Source of the DNA: Gluconobacter thailandicus F149-1 = NBRC 100600
GTDB lineage: Bacteria > Pseudomonadota > Alphaproteobacteria > Acetobacterales > Acetobacteraceae
DNA length: 64,000 bases
Direction: 5' to 3'
Assembly (NCBI RefSeq): GCF_000964465.1
Contig: NZ_BANH01000046.1
Coordinates: 1-64,000, forward strand
A model generated the notes under the pieces. It was given only the letters and a program-made list of their open reading frames with translations. It made no database searches and was not told the DNA's origin. Made by a program: the position numbers and the translations under genes. Below are positions 35,107-45,555 of this stretch, piece after piece (position 1 is the first letter of the stretch; the number at the start of each line of letters is the position of its first letter).

Positions 35107-35287
35107 GGATATACTGTCCCGTTTTTACCTGCCCGTTCTGGGCTTGAACTACGCCAATCCTAGCAGGTTTGAAGATGGACGTGCAAAAGCGGGGTAATTT
35201 CTCTGCTCGCAGGAAATTGCCCGGAAAACTGAAGACTTTTCCTTAATTTGCGGTCACAGTCGCTAGCCTCATGACCGGAGCGTTTCC

Positions 35288-36070
35288 ATGCTGTCGAAAT
35301 CTGCCTTCCTGTGTATGTTTTCCCTGCTCTCTGTTGCTCCCGCGTTTGCCGATCCTACCCTGGATCAGGCCGTACAGTCCCCTGGGAGAAGCACCGCCTT
35401 CGTATCACGGGATGTCGTACGCCATCCTGTTGAAGAGCTTACCTTTTTTGGACTGAAACCCGATGCCAATGTCGTGGAGATCTGGCCATTCGGGGGGTAC
35501 TGGACGCAAATTCTGGCCCCTTATCTCCACGATTACGGAACATATACCGTCGCATTAGGGCCATTTGATCTGAAGAAACAGACGATCAGTCAATTCCAGA
35601 GCGAACACCCGGAAGTTTACGGACGCATCAAGACAACCCAATTCGATTCACAACATCTCGATTTTGCGCCTGCAAACAGTGTCGATCTCGTGCTGACGTT
35701 CCGTAACATGCATAACTGGATGAAAGCTGGAAACGCACCGGAAATGCTCGCCGCCATTCACCGAGCGCTGAAGCCAGGTGGCATTCTGGGAATTGAGGAT
35801 CACCGCGGAAACACGACCGCCCCTCAGGACCCGCAGGCAAAAGACGGCTATGTGCGCCAAGCCTACGCAATCGACCTAATCCAGAAGGCAGGATTCAAAT
35901 TGGTTGGCACATCCGAAATCAACGCTAATCCGAAGGATACAGCCAACTGGCCCAAAGGCGTCTGGACGTTGCCTCCTACTTACGCCCTTGGGGCGAAGGA
36001 TCATGCAAAGTATGAAGCCATTGGAGAAGGGGACAATTTTGTACTTAAATTTCAGAAGATTAAGGACTGA
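35288..36070 (+). CDS. Exported methyltransferase-like protein
   Basis: A 260-residue protein with a signal peptide (MLSKSAFLCMFSLLSVAPAFA) followed by a class I SAM methyltransferase-like fold. Motif I is VVEIWPFGGYWTQIL, a later strand is VDLVLTFRNMHNW and the post-motif is ALKPGGILGIEDHRG. An exported SAM-dependent enzyme is odd because SAM is not known to be plentiful in the periplasm. The family is nonetheless widespread with this signal peptide. It stands alone; its substrate is unknown. Confidence 0.82.
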   Translation: MLSKSAFLCMFSLLSVAPAFADPTLDQAVQSPGRSTAFVSRDVVRHPVEELTFFGLKPDANVVEIWPFGGYWTQILAPYLHDYGTYTVALGPFDLKKQTISQFQSEHPEVYGRIKTTQFDSQHLDFAPANSVDLVLTFRNMHNWMKAGNAPEMLAAIHRALKPGGILGIEDHRGNTTAPQDPQAKDGYVRQAYAIDLIQKAGFKLVGTSEINANPKDTANWPKGVWTLPPTYALGAKDHAKYEAIGEGDNFVLKFQKIKD

Positions 36071-36192
36071 GGTTTAAATCTGAGCCATCCCACGTCGAGA
36101 AGTCTGATGCAGTAGGCACATATTTTCAGGCTGATACCGATAAACGCCATTGCCGAAACCGGGGACTTCGTATAGATCCACCTCCACAGTCC

Positions 36193-36277
<85 letters not shown>

Positions 36278-36297
36278 GCGAATAAAACTGTCAGCTG

Positions 36298-39200
36298 TTA
36301 ATCGACGACAATCGCGATCTGGCTTTCCCCCCCGGAAACTGGCGTTACTTCGACCTTTACGGGAATGCGCTCTTTCAGTTCTTCCACGTGACTGATCACG
36401 CCAACACGGCGCCCTTGTGCTTGCAGATGTTCGAGCACGGCAATCGCCTGCCCAAGGCTTGCAGAGTCCAGTGCACCGAACCCCTCATCAATAAACAGGC
36501 TCTCGATCCGGATGCCACGCCCTGTGGACATTTCCGAAAGCCCTAATGCGAGTGCAAGACTGACAAGAAAGCGTTCACCCCCCGAGAGGTTTTGCAGTCC
36601 ACGCACAAGACCGCCCATGTCATTATCAATAACCTCAATCAGCATTTCTCCCGCAGGGGCACGTTGGAGGCTGTAACGGGGCTTGAGATCCGCAAGACGT
36701 TCGTTGGCGAAATCGATGAGATGATCAAGCGTCAGGCTCTGTGCGAAATTACGGAACCGCTTACCCTGAGCATCGCCCAGTATATCTCCCAACTGTTCCC
36801 AGACATGACCATCTGCGCGTTTTGCATCGAGTTGCGCCCTGAGTTCGGCTGTTTGCAAACGCGTTTCGTCGTCCTGCAGGACCCTTGCTTCCAGTCGCGT
36901 CAGCGCGGTCTTGGCATCCGCGACGGTTGTTTTCGCCAACACAAGCTGCTGCTCCAGATCGGCAAAGTCAAAAGCCGCCTGCCTGCTGGCTTCGTGCTGG
37001 GCATAGTCGCTTTCTCGGGGCTTCAGAGTAGCACAAGCGTCACTGTAAGCCTTATTCAGTTCAGAGAGTGCCTTTTCTTCAGCGGCGGCATACTCCGGAC
37101 CACGCGCCTGTGCCTCACTGATGTCCGCTCGACTGAACCCCTCAAGCACCAGCCTGGACTCAAAACTTTCAGACAGTTGGAAGAGCTCTTTTTGAACTCC
37201 TTCCAAAAGCTTCACAGCCCCTTCACAGCGTGTTCTTGCTCCCACAGCACATTCGGAAGCGGTATTTTTGATGTCCAGGGCTTTTTGCAAAGCCTCTTCT
37301 GCCTCTCGAACAGCCCCGTCAATCTTCTCAATCACGCTCTCCACAGACTGCCCGTCAAGCAGCCCCGAGCGTTTTCGCACTAGCGCCTGATGGACGTCGT
37401 GTTTCGTCTGCCATTCGACTTGTATGTCAGCAAGAACTTCTCTTGCTGCATATACGTCACTCTCAGCACGGGCATGTTTGGCGGTTAGGCTGGGCCAATC
37501 TCTTTCCATTGGGATATGCGCTTCGTTTTTGGAACGCCACTCAGAAAGATTTTCGGAGAGCCAAACTGCCGGATCGCCTGAAAGGTCGCGCCACGCAACT
37601 GCCCTAGATAGTCTAGCGTCAAGCAGTTCTTCCAGACGCTTTCGCTCTTCTTCCTGCTGAAGAAGCTTATGCTCGGCATCTTTCAATCTGCTCTCTGTTT
37701 CCCGGTACTCCCCCTCGACCGCTTCATGAGACTGACGCGCCATATCGCAGTGTGCCCGAGCGACACGCTCCGCTTTCCTGACCGTATCAAGCTCAAGCAT
37801 TTTTGCGTTGAACGCGGCCTGCTCCTGCCCAAGAGCCGTGAGGCATGTCTCCGCTTCATCGGCCAGCTCTGGCCCTGACTGATCGTTGCTCAGACCACAG
37901 GCCTTACAGTCTAACGCCAACTGGGTCACGCCCACCTGCCACGCCGCCCGATAAGCCTCTTTTGCGTTGCCTTGGTTATTCTGTTGCTCATGCAGTCGGG
38001 AGAGTTGCGCCTGAGCACTATCCCCCCAGGTTCTCAGAACCGTAACGCGTTCCCGTGCAGCTTCGAGAACAGTGGTAGCCTCGGTGGTCCTTTTCTGGGC
38101 TTTTTCAATGGCTCCATCCAGAATGGCGTCCAGCGCGTCAAGATGATGCTCGGTGGCCCCGCAGACTGGGCACGCCTCTCCATCAACCAGTGCGGCCCGC
38201 ATCAGTGCCGCCGCATCGCTGGTCGTATTACGACAATGCTCTTCCGAACGCTTGGCCTCTTTTAAAACGGCTGACAGGATCGGGAGCTGTTTATCGAGCT
38301 GAGCAAGTTCCGTGCTGTAATGGGTCTGCTCTGTAGTCAGACGCTGAATGTCCTCAACTGTCTTGCCATAAGCTGCTTCAGCCGCCGTCAGATCTCCATG
38401 AAGACGCTGAACTTCCTGATTTTTCCTTTGAAGGTTCTCCAGCGCGCGAATGCCAGAGGCGAGGCGTTCGGATTTTTCAGGGTGCGGCGCGTTCGCTTCC
38501 GCCCGCGCTGCGGTGCCTTCCGCAGATTGTAGAGCACGAGCCGCATCATCAAACTCAACCCTGGCATGCTGAGCTTTTATCGCCACTTCCGTATACTGAA
38601 GGCGAGCCTGTCGCTCTTCATCCGCGAGCCCTGACAACTGTTCGAGAAGCCGCTTATGCCCCTTGAGGTCAGACATGAGTTCAGCTTCAAAAGGTATCAG
38701 CTTCGCAAGCTCTGACTTTTCATCCAACCATGCTGAAAGTTCGTTTTTCTTAAATTGCGACTCACGAACCGCCTGAGTGATTTCAGTCAATATTTTCTGT
38801 AAGTTTTCAGATTTATCTATCTGATTTTGAAGATTTTTCTCTGATAATTCGAAGCCACTGAAGACATGCTTCAGTTCCATATCCACTGCACGAGCAGCCT
38901 GAATATCGGGAGATGCGTCCAGCTGCGAACACTTAACACCATTGAGAGCCTGCTGGGCCGTTTCAAGCCCATTTTCAGCGATAGCCAGCGCATCGGTGGC
39001 ATTCTGATCTGTCTGCTGAGCTTGAAGCACAGCAGCTTCAGCCTGACGAACTCTTTCTTCGGTGTCCCTTAATCGTTCCCAGGCTCCCAGATGAGTCAGA
39101 GCCTGCTTGTGACGTTTCAGGGCAGCGAGACGAGGAGCGACACTCTCGCAAGCCTGTCGCGCGACTTCGCAGCCATGGATCGCTTCGTCACGCTTGGATT

Positions 39201-40005
39201 TCAGATCGGCCAGTCTGTCATGCCAGTTTCGGGCATCCTGAAGCTGCGTATATATGGCGAGTTTCTCGTCATGAAACGCCTGTGCAGCCTGTCGTTCTGC
39301 TTCCAGCAGGTTTCGCGCTTCGCTGCCGAGGCCATTCATGGCTGCGATCTGTCTTTCAAGACTATCGTATCCCGCGCGGACATCACGGGCTTTCTCAAAG
39401 GCGAGCCTGCCAACACGGCTGTAAATATCAGCACCTGTCAGTTTTTCGAGCAGTTGTGCCCGTTCATCGCCGTCAGCCTTGATGAAAGCCTCGAACTCTC
39501 CCTGTGCCAGAACAACAGCACGGCCAAACTGCTGAGCATTCAGACCAACAAGCCGAAGGATTTCTGCTTTGGTTTCGGTCTTTTTTCCTCCCAGCCGCTC
39601 ACCCGTATCGAGACATTCCAGGTCGAGCGTGCTGGCCTGCAGCTTGCCATCTGCACGTTCCCGGGCACGTCGAACAGTCCAACGGCTACGATAGCTTCGG
39701 CCATCCCGTCCGATAAAATCGAGTTCTGCAAAGCCATGACCTGCGCCATGCCGCAAAATAGCCCGTGGATCCTGGGGCCCAATTTCGTCGTGAGTGATTT
39801 GCCCGGTTTTGGGGGCACTTTCCAGACGGGGGATGGTATCGAAAAGGGCCAGACTTATCGCGTCCAGAAGCGTGGATTTTCCAGCCCCCGTTGGACCGGT
39901 AATCGCAAAGATACCGGCGTCTGCCAGAACCCCCGTGCTGAAACTGACCTCGAATGAACCTGCGAGACTGGCGAGATTCCTGCCACGGATTGCAAGGATC
40001 TGCAT
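36298..40005 (-). CDS. sbcC: Exonuclease SbcC (Rad50-like ATPase subunit)
   Basis: A 1235-residue SMC-like ATPase. Walker A (AITGPTGAGKSTLLDAIS) is near residue 40, followed by two long coiled-coil arms. The zinc-hook CxxC (GEACPVCGATEHH) is near the middle, and the C-terminal signature NLSGGERFLVSLALALGLSEM is followed by Walker B LFIDEGFGALD. With SbcD it cleaves hairpins and blocked DNA ends, limiting long palindromes. The start overlaps the sbcD stop, so the pair is coupled. The stop lies 20 bases from the converging tRNA. Confidence 0.94.
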   Translation of the reverse strand: MQILAIRGRNLASLAGSFEVSFSTGVLADAGIFAITGPTGAGKSTLLDAISLALFDTIPRLESAPKTGQITHDEIGPQDPRAILRHGAGHGFAELDFIGRDGRSYRSRWTVRRARERADGKLQASTLDLECLDTGERLGGKKTETKAEILRLVGLNAQQFGRAVVLAQGEFEAFIKADGDERAQLLEKLTGADIYSRVGRLAFEKARDVRAGYDSLERQIAAMNGLGSEARNLLEAERQAAQAFHDEKLAIYTQLQDARNWHDRLADLKSKRDEAIHGCEVARQACESVAPRLAALKRHKQALTHLGAWERLRDTEERVRQAEAAVLQAQQTDQNATDALAIAENGLETAQQALNGVKCSQLDASPDIQAARAVDMELKHVFSGFELSEKNLQNQIDKSENLQKILTEITQAVRESQFKKNELSAWLDEKSELAKLIPFEAELMSDLKGHKRLLEQLSGLADEERQARLQYTEVAIKAQHARVEFDDAARALQSAEGTAARAEANAPHPEKSERLASGIRALENLQRKNQEVQRLHGDLTAAEAAYGKTVEDIQRLTTEQTHYSTELAQLDKQLPILSAVLKEAKRSEEHCRNTTSDAAALMRAALVDGEACPVCGATEHHLDALDAILDGAIEKAQKRTTEATTVLEAARERVTVLRTWGDSAQAQLSRLHEQQNNQGNAKEAYRAAWQVGVTQLALDCKACGLSNDQSGPELADEAETCLTALGQEQAAFNAKMLELDTVRKAERVARAHCDMARQSHEAVEGEYRETESRLKDAEHKLLQQEEERKRLEELLDARLSRAVAWRDLSGDPAVWLSENLSEWRSKNEAHIPMERDWPSLTAKHARAESDVYAAREVLADIQVEWQTKHDVHQALVRKRSGLLDGQSVESVIEKIDGAVREAEEALQKALDIKNTASECAVGARTRCEGAVKLLEGVQKELFQLSESFESRLVLEGFSRADISEAQARGPEYAAAEEKALSELNKAYSDACATLKPRESDYAQHEASRQAAFDFADLEQQLVLAKTTVADAKTALTRLEARVLQDDETRLQTAELRAQLDAKRADGHVWEQLGDILGDAQGKRFRNFAQSLTLDHLIDFANERLADLKPRYSLQRAPAGEMLIEVIDNDMGGLVRGLQNLSGGERFLVSLALALGLSEMSTGRGIRIESLFIDEGFGALDSASLGQAIAVLEHLQAQGRRVGVISHVEELKERIPVKVEVTPVSGGESQIAIVVD

Positions 40006-41231
40006 CAGTCTGCCTTTGTAAGAGTAGGGTCAGCGGTTTCCGCCAGAAGGAGAAGCTCCGCAAAAGCACGTTCCAGCGCTGTATCCGGGCCCTTGTCGTA
40101 TTTCCGTTCATGAAGTGCCACGAAAACCTTTTCGGGCTGAAGATCGGCAAGTTCCTGCCTCTGGTATGCCAGTGATCCTAAGTGGCCACCTTGCTGAGCA
40201 ACACGGTTGATACGCGTCAGCCGAACAGATTTTCCCTCCAACGCATTCAGTATCCGGGAATGCAGATGCGGCTCTGCAGTCTCCATGAGAACGGAAACTT
40301 CCAGAAACGGCTGCTGATCGCGCGGGAGTGATTCCACAGGAAGAGCCTCCAGCTCTTTCACGACATCATCAAGACAACGCGGCGCGCCATTGGGAACACG
40401 CAGAAACGGAACAGTGCGGGGAATGAGCAGCTCTTCTGCCAGCGGCTCATTGGGCGTCAACGTCACAAGGGTGACACAATGTCGATAGTCACGTTCAGTT
40501 ACAGACAGTGGGAAGGGAGAGCCTGCGTAACGGATCAGGGAAGGTCCAGTGATCTTCTGAGCGCGATGAAGATGTCCAAGTGCGCCATAGGTGACGTCAG
40601 CGCTAAACAGGGATGCGGCATGCGCTTCTTCACCCCCTATGACGATCCGGCGCTCTGACAGCTCTGACACGTCCCCTCCGGCAACATGGAGATGCCCGGT
40701 GAGAACAACGGGAAGACCATTTGCCCGAGCCGAAAGCTCGCTGGTTGTTTCCACGTACAGCTCTTCCAGGCTTCCCTTTCCGAGGTCGCCGGGACGACAG
40801 AAAGGAACTGCTCCGAGCCAGCCGGCAACCTGACCATCCGAATTCTCAAGCGGGATACAGATCCGTTCAAAATCTGGCTGACGGTTCTTTTTAGGGAGAC
40901 CGCCAACAAGATAAACGCGCTCATCGACAAGAGCGCCAGGCAGATCGATCCTCAGAGCACTATCATGGTTTCCGCCAATCATGATGATCTGGAGTTGCGG
41001 CAAGCGTCTTCTGGCGTCTGCTATGAACGTATAGAGCCTTTGCTGGGCTGAGACTGGCGGGTTCGCCACGTCATACAGATCCCCTGTGACAAGCAGGACG
41101 TCACAGGAGTGTTCTTCAGTCGTATCAAGAAGCCACGCAAGGAAGGCATCGTGTTCCGCCTCGCGGGAGTGACCAGCAAGTTCGTGGCCGAGATGCCAGT
41201 CGGATGTATGGAGGATTTTGACGGATTTCAA
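40005..41231 (-). CDS. sbcD: Exonuclease SbcD (Mre11-like nuclease subunit)
   Basis: A 408-residue metallophosphoesterase nuclease. Metal-binding motifs are ILHTSDWHLGHE, VTGDLYDVANPP, MIGGNHDSAL and GHLHVAGGD, followed by GALGHLHRAQ. The start must be TTG at 41231: an in-frame stop lies four codons upstream, and no ATG or GTG occurs before the first conserved motif. It forms the SbcCD complex with the following gene. Confidence 0.94.
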   Translation of the reverse strand: MKSVKILHTSDWHLGHELAGHSREAEHDAFLAWLLDTTEEHSCDVLLVTGDLYDVANPPVSAQQRLYTFIADARRRLPQLQIIMIGGNHDSALRIDLPGALVDERVYLVGGLPKKNRQPDFERICIPLENSDGQVAGWLGAVPFCRPGDLGKGSLEELYVETTSELSARANGLPVVLTGHLHVAGGDVSELSERRIVIGGEEAHAASLFSADVTYGALGHLHRAQKITGPSLIRYAGSPFPLSVTERDYRHCVTLVTLTPNEPLAEELLIPRTVPFLRVPNGAPRCLDDVVKELEALPVESLPRDQQPFLEVSVLMETAEPHLHSRILNALEGKSVRLTRINRVAQQGGHLGSLAYQRQELADLQPEKVFVALHERKYDKGPDTALERAFAELLLLAETADPTLTKAD

Positions 41232-41340
41232 AGACTGTTTCTACCGGAACTGCTCAGGACATGACGCGCCATGCTGACACATCGGAAAAAGCATGTCCAA
41301 GCGCTTCCGGTATGCCAGCCTGCACGGCCGCCGAAATGGA

Positions 41341-42219
41341 TCAGGGGGTGAAAACGATCGTCTTGTTTCCGTTCAGAATAGCACGACGTTCCACATGATA
41401 CCGGACGGCACGGGCGAGAACCCGGCGTTCAATGTCTCTGCCTTTACGGATCAGATCGTCCGGATCATCCGCATGGGAAATCCGTTCCACGTCCTGCTCG
41501 ATGATCGGACCTTCATCGAGATCACTGGTCACATAGTGAGCGGTAGCTCCGATCAGTTTGACACCGCGACTGAAGGCCTGATGGTAGGGACGGGCTCCCT
41601 TGAAACCAGGCAGGAACGAGTGGTGAATATTGATGCAACGCCCGGAAAGACGCGTCGCCATTTCGTTCGACAGGATCTGCATGTAGCGGGCAAGGACAGC
41701 CAGTTCCGCTCCGCTCTCCTGAAAGACGGTCCAGATCCGCTCTTCCTGCTCCGCCTTGGTGTCTTTCGTGATTGGCAGATGATGGAAAGGGATGCCATGG
41801 AAATCCAGATCCACGTAGGTTTCCCGTGGATGGTTGGAAATAATGCCTACGGGGTCGATCTGGAGCTCCCCAATCCGCCACCGATACAGCAGATCCACAA
41901 GGCAATGATCAAAGCGGGAAACGAACAGAAGAACCTTCAACCGCTTTGAACGGTCACTGATGGACCAATTCATTGAAAAAATCTCAGCCAGTTCAGCGAA
42001 TTCAGCCTTCAGGGCGTCCTCTGAAAGAGCCCCCTTTGGAAGTTCGAAAACGATACGCATGAAAAACTGGGTACTGTCCGTGTCATCGAACTGCTGTGCT
42101 TCGGTAATATTGGCGCCCAACTCGAAAAGTCGCTGACTGATGGCTGCGACGATACCCGGGCGGTTCGGGCAACTGAATGTGACGATGTAGGTCGTGAGAG
42201 ACGATGACTGACGTATCAT
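41341..42219 (-). CDS. purU: Formyltetrahydrofolate deformylase PurU
   Basis: A 292-residue enzyme hydrolysing 10-formyl-THF to THF and formate. It has an N-terminal ACT domain ([19 protein letters not shown]) and a C-terminal formyltransferase-fold domain with [18 protein letters not shown] and [17 protein letters not shown], including the Asn/His/Asp catalytic set. It regenerates free THF and supplies formate. It is not linked to the C1-folate operon at 11-17.7 kb but could serve as its last step. Confidence 0.94.
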   Translation of the reverse strand: MIRQSSSLTTYIVTFSCPNRPGIVAAISQRLFELGANITEAQQFDDTDSTQFFMRIVFELPKGALSEDALKAEFAELAEIFSMNWSISDRSKRLKVLLFVSRFDHCLVDLLYRWRIGELQIDPVGIISNHPRETYVDLDFHGIPFHHLPITKDTKAEQEERIWTVFQESGAELAVLARYMQILSNEMATRLSGRCINIHHSFLPGFKGARPYHQAFSRGVKLIGATAHYVTSDLDEGPIIEQDVERISHADDPDDLIRKGRDIERRVLARAVRYHVERRAILNGNKTIVFTP

Positions 42220-42328
42220 GAAGTGAAGTCCGCTTGAGGAAAACCGCCGGGCGTTTTGATTGCTCTGGCTTTCCTATAGTCGGTGATCCACATCAGGTAA
42301 AATTCTGGCGAGCCAGCGGCGAGGCTAT

Positions 42329-43723
42329 TTATTGAACAGCAAGTTTTCCGTGCTCCAGAGCAGCGACAAAATTTTTCCAGTCTTGCTCGGTCTGCTGGGC
42401 ATAGGCTTCCGAAAATTCAGCCATCGCGTCCGCAAATCCTGCACCTTTTCCGAGATACCCGGAAATCATGCTGGCATTCCCTGACCGGGCATGTGCGCGT
42501 GCCAGGGCACGGCCACAAAGGCGCGCATAATCTTCCAATCCGTCTTGCGCGACGTCTGCCCCGATAGCTGCGAGACGACTGTCTTTGACGCGACGCACAT
42601 AGAACTGCCGTCCTGCGCCGGCCAGATCCGGCGTATCGCTATCGATCGACGCGTTGCTGTGCGTCCACCCTAAAAACGTGTCTGACACAGCCTGCATGAT
42701 CCGCTGCCCAGTAACCACGCGCTCGCCCTGATTTTTAAACGGTGAGGGAGGGGCAGCAGCTTCAAGAACCGAAGCCTGCGCCTCCTTGATCTGAAGGAGC
42801 ATGGTCTCTCCATCGGCGGTTGCAAACAGGCCAATAGCGCAAAACGTGCCGACACTACCGATGCCAACAACCTTGAAGATAACGTCTCGCAGATTGTACC
42901 GCTTGAGAAGAATGGCGCGTTCAGGAGGCTGAGTGGCGATATAGCGCGCAAAGGCGAGGCGGATGGTCTCTTCCTGATCAGGCACTCGCATGACCAGTGG
43001 CGGCTTTTCTTTGAGAGACGGGCCGCTTTTATCGCTGCTGACGAGCCCGTAGTGTCCCTTGGCAGCATCAAGACGATCAGACAGAAGTTTCTCCGCCCTT
43101 GCTCTGACCTTCGGGTCTTCAAAATTCGAAATCGCCGACGTGAAATCAATGCGATCCGTCCAGACCTGCAATGGAGTCATCCCCGCCAGTCGAACCATTT
43201 GCTGCGTATAAGACAGCGACATGATTTTTACGAGTTGCCTGACAGACTTGGGAGAGAGACCATTTTCCTGCCCGGACAATACGAGGGAAGTTCCCAAGCG
43301 TTTGATGTCCCATTCAAAGGGTGCATCAAGTGTCTCGTCAAAGTCATTGATATCAAAGACAGGCACACCTTCGGGAGAGGCATAACTGCCGAAATTTCCG
43401 AAGTGACAATCTCCGCAGGACTGGACGTGAATGCCAGAAACTGGAGCCTTGGCCATGTCCTGCGCCATCACTGCTGCCGCCCCTCGCAAAAAAGTAAAGG
43501 GGGAGACTTTCATGCGATCATAGCGGACCGACAGCAGGGCAGTGATACGGCTTTTTCCTTGCTGTTTCAGGATCTCAACCGGATCTACCCGATCCTTGGA
43601 AGCAGCCCATTCGGCTTGGGCCGCACGCGGCATGGATTTCCGTAATCTCGCCCCCAGACAGCGACTGTCCTGCCGGGATAGAAGGTCATGGCTTGCAACT
43701 GCCGGGAAATCTTTATCAGACAT
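42329..43723 (-). CDS. DUF2252 family protein
   Basis: A 464-residue protein of DUF2252. The blocks MKVSPFTFLRGAAAVMAQDM, CGDCHFGNFGSYASPEGVPVF and DINDFDETLDAPFEWDIKRL are typical of the family, which resembles aminoglycoside phosphotransferase-like kinases. RDVIFKVVGIGSVGTFCAIGL and ARAHARSG follow. Function is not established. ATG at 43723 with AGAAG upstream is preferred over a GTG at 43732. Confidence 0.85.
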   Translation of the reverse strand: MSDKDFPAVASHDLLSRQDSRCLGARLRKSMPRAAQAEWAASKDRVDPVEILKQQGKSRITALLSVRYDRMKVSPFTFLRGAAAVMAQDMAKAPVSGIHVQSCGDCHFGNFGSYASPEGVPVFDINDFDETLDAPFEWDIKRLGTSLVLSGQENGLSPKSVRQLVKIMSLSYTQQMVRLAGMTPLQVWTDRIDFTSAISNFEDPKVRARAEKLLSDRLDAAKGHYGLVSSDKSGPSLKEKPPLVMRVPDQEETIRLAFARYIATQPPERAILLKRYNLRDVIFKVVGIGSVGTFCAIGLFATADGETMLLQIKEAQASVLEAAAPPSPFKNQGERVVTGQRIMQAVSDTFLGWTHSNASIDSDTPDLAGAGRQFYVRRVKDSRLAAIGADVAQDGLEDYARLCGRALARAHARSGNASMISGYLGKGAGFADAMAEFSEAYAQQTEQDWKNFVAALEHGKLAVQ

Positions 43724-44012
43724 TCTTCTCACTACTCATTGAGAGTGCAGGCTACCTGATCATAGACGCAAAAAACGTAATCCAGAAAATCAGAGGCGAG
43801 ACTCTTGTACCTAATTTTCTACTACGAAAGAGCCTATAAAGTTTTGTCATTTCATAAAGTAAATAATGGAAACAAAAACAATGACTTATCTGGCAATATT
43901 CTCAAATTGAGAAAATTTTTTGCCAATTAATAACCGTCAAAGCTTGCGTACGGCAGTTTTTGGGTTCAGTTTCCCCTCCTGACTTAAGGCAATCACGAAA
44001 GTAATAGCGCAG
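43724..44012. other. AT-rich intergenic region with a small dyad
   Basis: A strongly AT-rich spacer. TTCTCAA-A-TTGAGAA (43899-43913) is a perfect dyad followed by a run of T, and may be a small terminator or operator. No gene is supported here. Confidence 0.4.
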
Positions 44013-44195
44013 ATGAACAAGAAGCGGCTTCTATGGATCGTTTTGTCCGGGGCGTTAATGACCGGCTTCTTTCTCATCGCCTGTATCACAACGACCCTGG
44101 ATGCGGGGGGGCATGTCCATGCAAACTGGTTCTGGATGTCAGGATTTATAATCTTTTCCGCTGTTCATATTTATTGCACCTGCATGTCGAGATAG
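44013..44195 (+). CDS. Small two-segment membrane protein, unknown
   Basis: A 60-residue protein with two hydrophobic helices (LLWIVLSGALMTGFFLIACI and a second at about 40-56, MSGFIIFSAVHIYCTC). I see no convincing ribosome site and no known family. It is kept because of its coherent membrane topology; it could be spurious. Confidence 0.4.
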   Translation: MNKKRLLWIVLSGALMTGFFLIACITTTLDAGGHVHANWFWMSGFIIFSAVHIYCTCMSR

Positions 44196-44230
44196 GGCCT
44201 TCCACTTCTGTTCCGAAGCTGGGCAAAAAA

Positions 44231-45067
44231 TCAGGCCCGGCTTTGGAAGATGTTTTTGCGAATGGCCCGAGCGTAACCACGCTTCCCGAAATATGTCAGC
44301 ACAGGCATCGAAATCCGCAATAATCTGGGCATAAGCATACACAGACCACCGAAAATTCCGTCGAGAGCAGGAAGAAAGCGTTCCAATTTGGGTTTGTTTA
44401 CAAGGGAAACAATTTCCCGGGCAACGGTTTCAGGACGAGCCGGACAGCTCACAAAATTTAGAATAGAACCACCTGAAGCCATTTCCTGGCGCAACATTTC
44501 GGTCAAAACAGCCCCAGGGAAGATAGACGACACTGAAATTCCGCGACTTCCCACTTCCTGAGAGAGCGAAAGCGCGAAATTGCGAAGTCCGGCCTTTGTA
44601 GCCCCGTAGATGCTGCTCCCCGCCAGAGGCATCGTCGCGGCCATGGAATTTACAAACACAATTCGGCTGCCTTTTCCCATAAGGGGAAGAAGCTTTGATG
44701 TCAGCACAACCGGCATCGTCAGATTGACGGAGATCTGGCGCAGCACGTCCTCTGTCCCCATCGTTTCAACATCCGTGGGCGTTATGACTGCTGCACAATG
44801 AATCAGGACATCTACAGAAGCGATATTTTTGACCACATTTTCGCAAACCTGTTCTAATTCAGGTGTCTGCGATGCGTCGAACGGGACGAAAGTAAACGAA
44901 TCCTGCGTGATATCTGGATGCGAGCGCGCCAACCCGATTACGCTATAACCCTCATCCAGAAGAGTTTGGGCCACAATAGTCCCGATCCCCCCGGATGCTC
45001 CTGTCACGATAGCAGTCTTGGGGCTTTTCGGGGCGATTTGTGGCATGTGTCGTGTGGAGCGAAACAT
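44231..45067 (-). CDS. Short-chain dehydrogenase/reductase
   Basis: A 278-residue SDR. The NAD(P) motif TGASGGIGTIVAQTL is near residue 25, with HCAAVITPTD (NNAG equivalent), the catalytic Ser in VNSMAATMPLAG and YGATKAG (YxxxK). The C-terminus is longer and basic, with a hydrophobic stretch (LCMLMPRLLRISMPV), so membrane association is possible. ATG at 45067 or 45046. A TetR-like operator lies 110 bases upstream. Its substrate cannot be told. Confidence 0.85.
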   Translation of the reverse strand: MFRSTRHMPQIAPKSPKTAIVTGASGGIGTIVAQTLLDEGYSVIGLARSHPDITQDSFTFVPFDASQTPELEQVCENVVKNIASVDVLIHCAAVITPTDVETMGTEDVLRQISVNLTMPVVLTSKLLPLMGKGSRIVFVNSMAATMPLAGSSIYGATKAGLRNFALSLSQEVGSRGISVSSIFPGAVLTEMLRQEMASGGSILNFVSCPARPETVAREIVSLVNKPKLERFLPALDGIFGGLCMLMPRLLRISMPVLTYFGKRGYARAIRKNIFQSRA

Positions 45068-45177
45068 TTATGAAACAATCTGTGAGAACATAATCGGGTT
45101 ATATCCTCATGCAGCAAGAAATAAAATGCCACACTTCTTTAACTGCACCAAAATTGCATTTTTTTGCGCATCATCCC

Positions 45178-45197
45178 AGTAAACTGACAAGTTTACT
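45178..45197. promoter_or_regulatory. TetR-type operator upstream of the SDR gene
   Basis: Perfect inverted repeat AGTAAACT-GACA-AGTTTACT (8-4-8). Its size and form fit a TetR-family operator. No TetR gene is present in the window beside it, where one would normally be. Confidence 0.5.
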
Positions 45198-45277
45198 TGC
45201 CGGTATCGACCGATAGAGGCAGAGGCGTGCGATTTTGTTTTGAAAATTATATGCCTTCGAATGAAGTACATTTGATT

Positions 45278-45532
45278 TTAAGGTGCAGAGCGTATGAGGC
45301 TTTTTAAAAATCGCGCTCCACAGTGCGCACATTCGTTTTCCACAGGGGCTGCTTGCCGAACCGGATGCAGGATTAACTGAATAATTGAGTCCCTCGTAAA
45401 GACCGCCTCGCGCAACACTGAAGTATGAGAGTCAGATAGGTTTTCAGAAAAGTCCGGATTGACTGATTTGCAACCAGCCCCAGAAAAGGCCAGCGCTTTC
45501 TGATCTACGTTCTTAGCGGCCTCGGCTTTCAT
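45278..45532 (-). CDS. Possible small protein, unknown
   Basis: An 84-residue frame with four Cys (GCKS, ECAHCGARF) and no recognisable family. There is no clear ribosome site. It lies next to the truncated side of an IS remnant and may be a gene end or chance frame. Confidence 0.25.
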   Translation of the reverse strand: MKAEAAKNVDQKALAFSGAGCKSVNPDFSENLSDSHTSVLREAVFTRDSIIQLILHPVRQAAPVENECAHCGARFLKSLIRSAP

Positions 45533-45555
45533 CTGCGCGCATGCAAGGCACGCCT

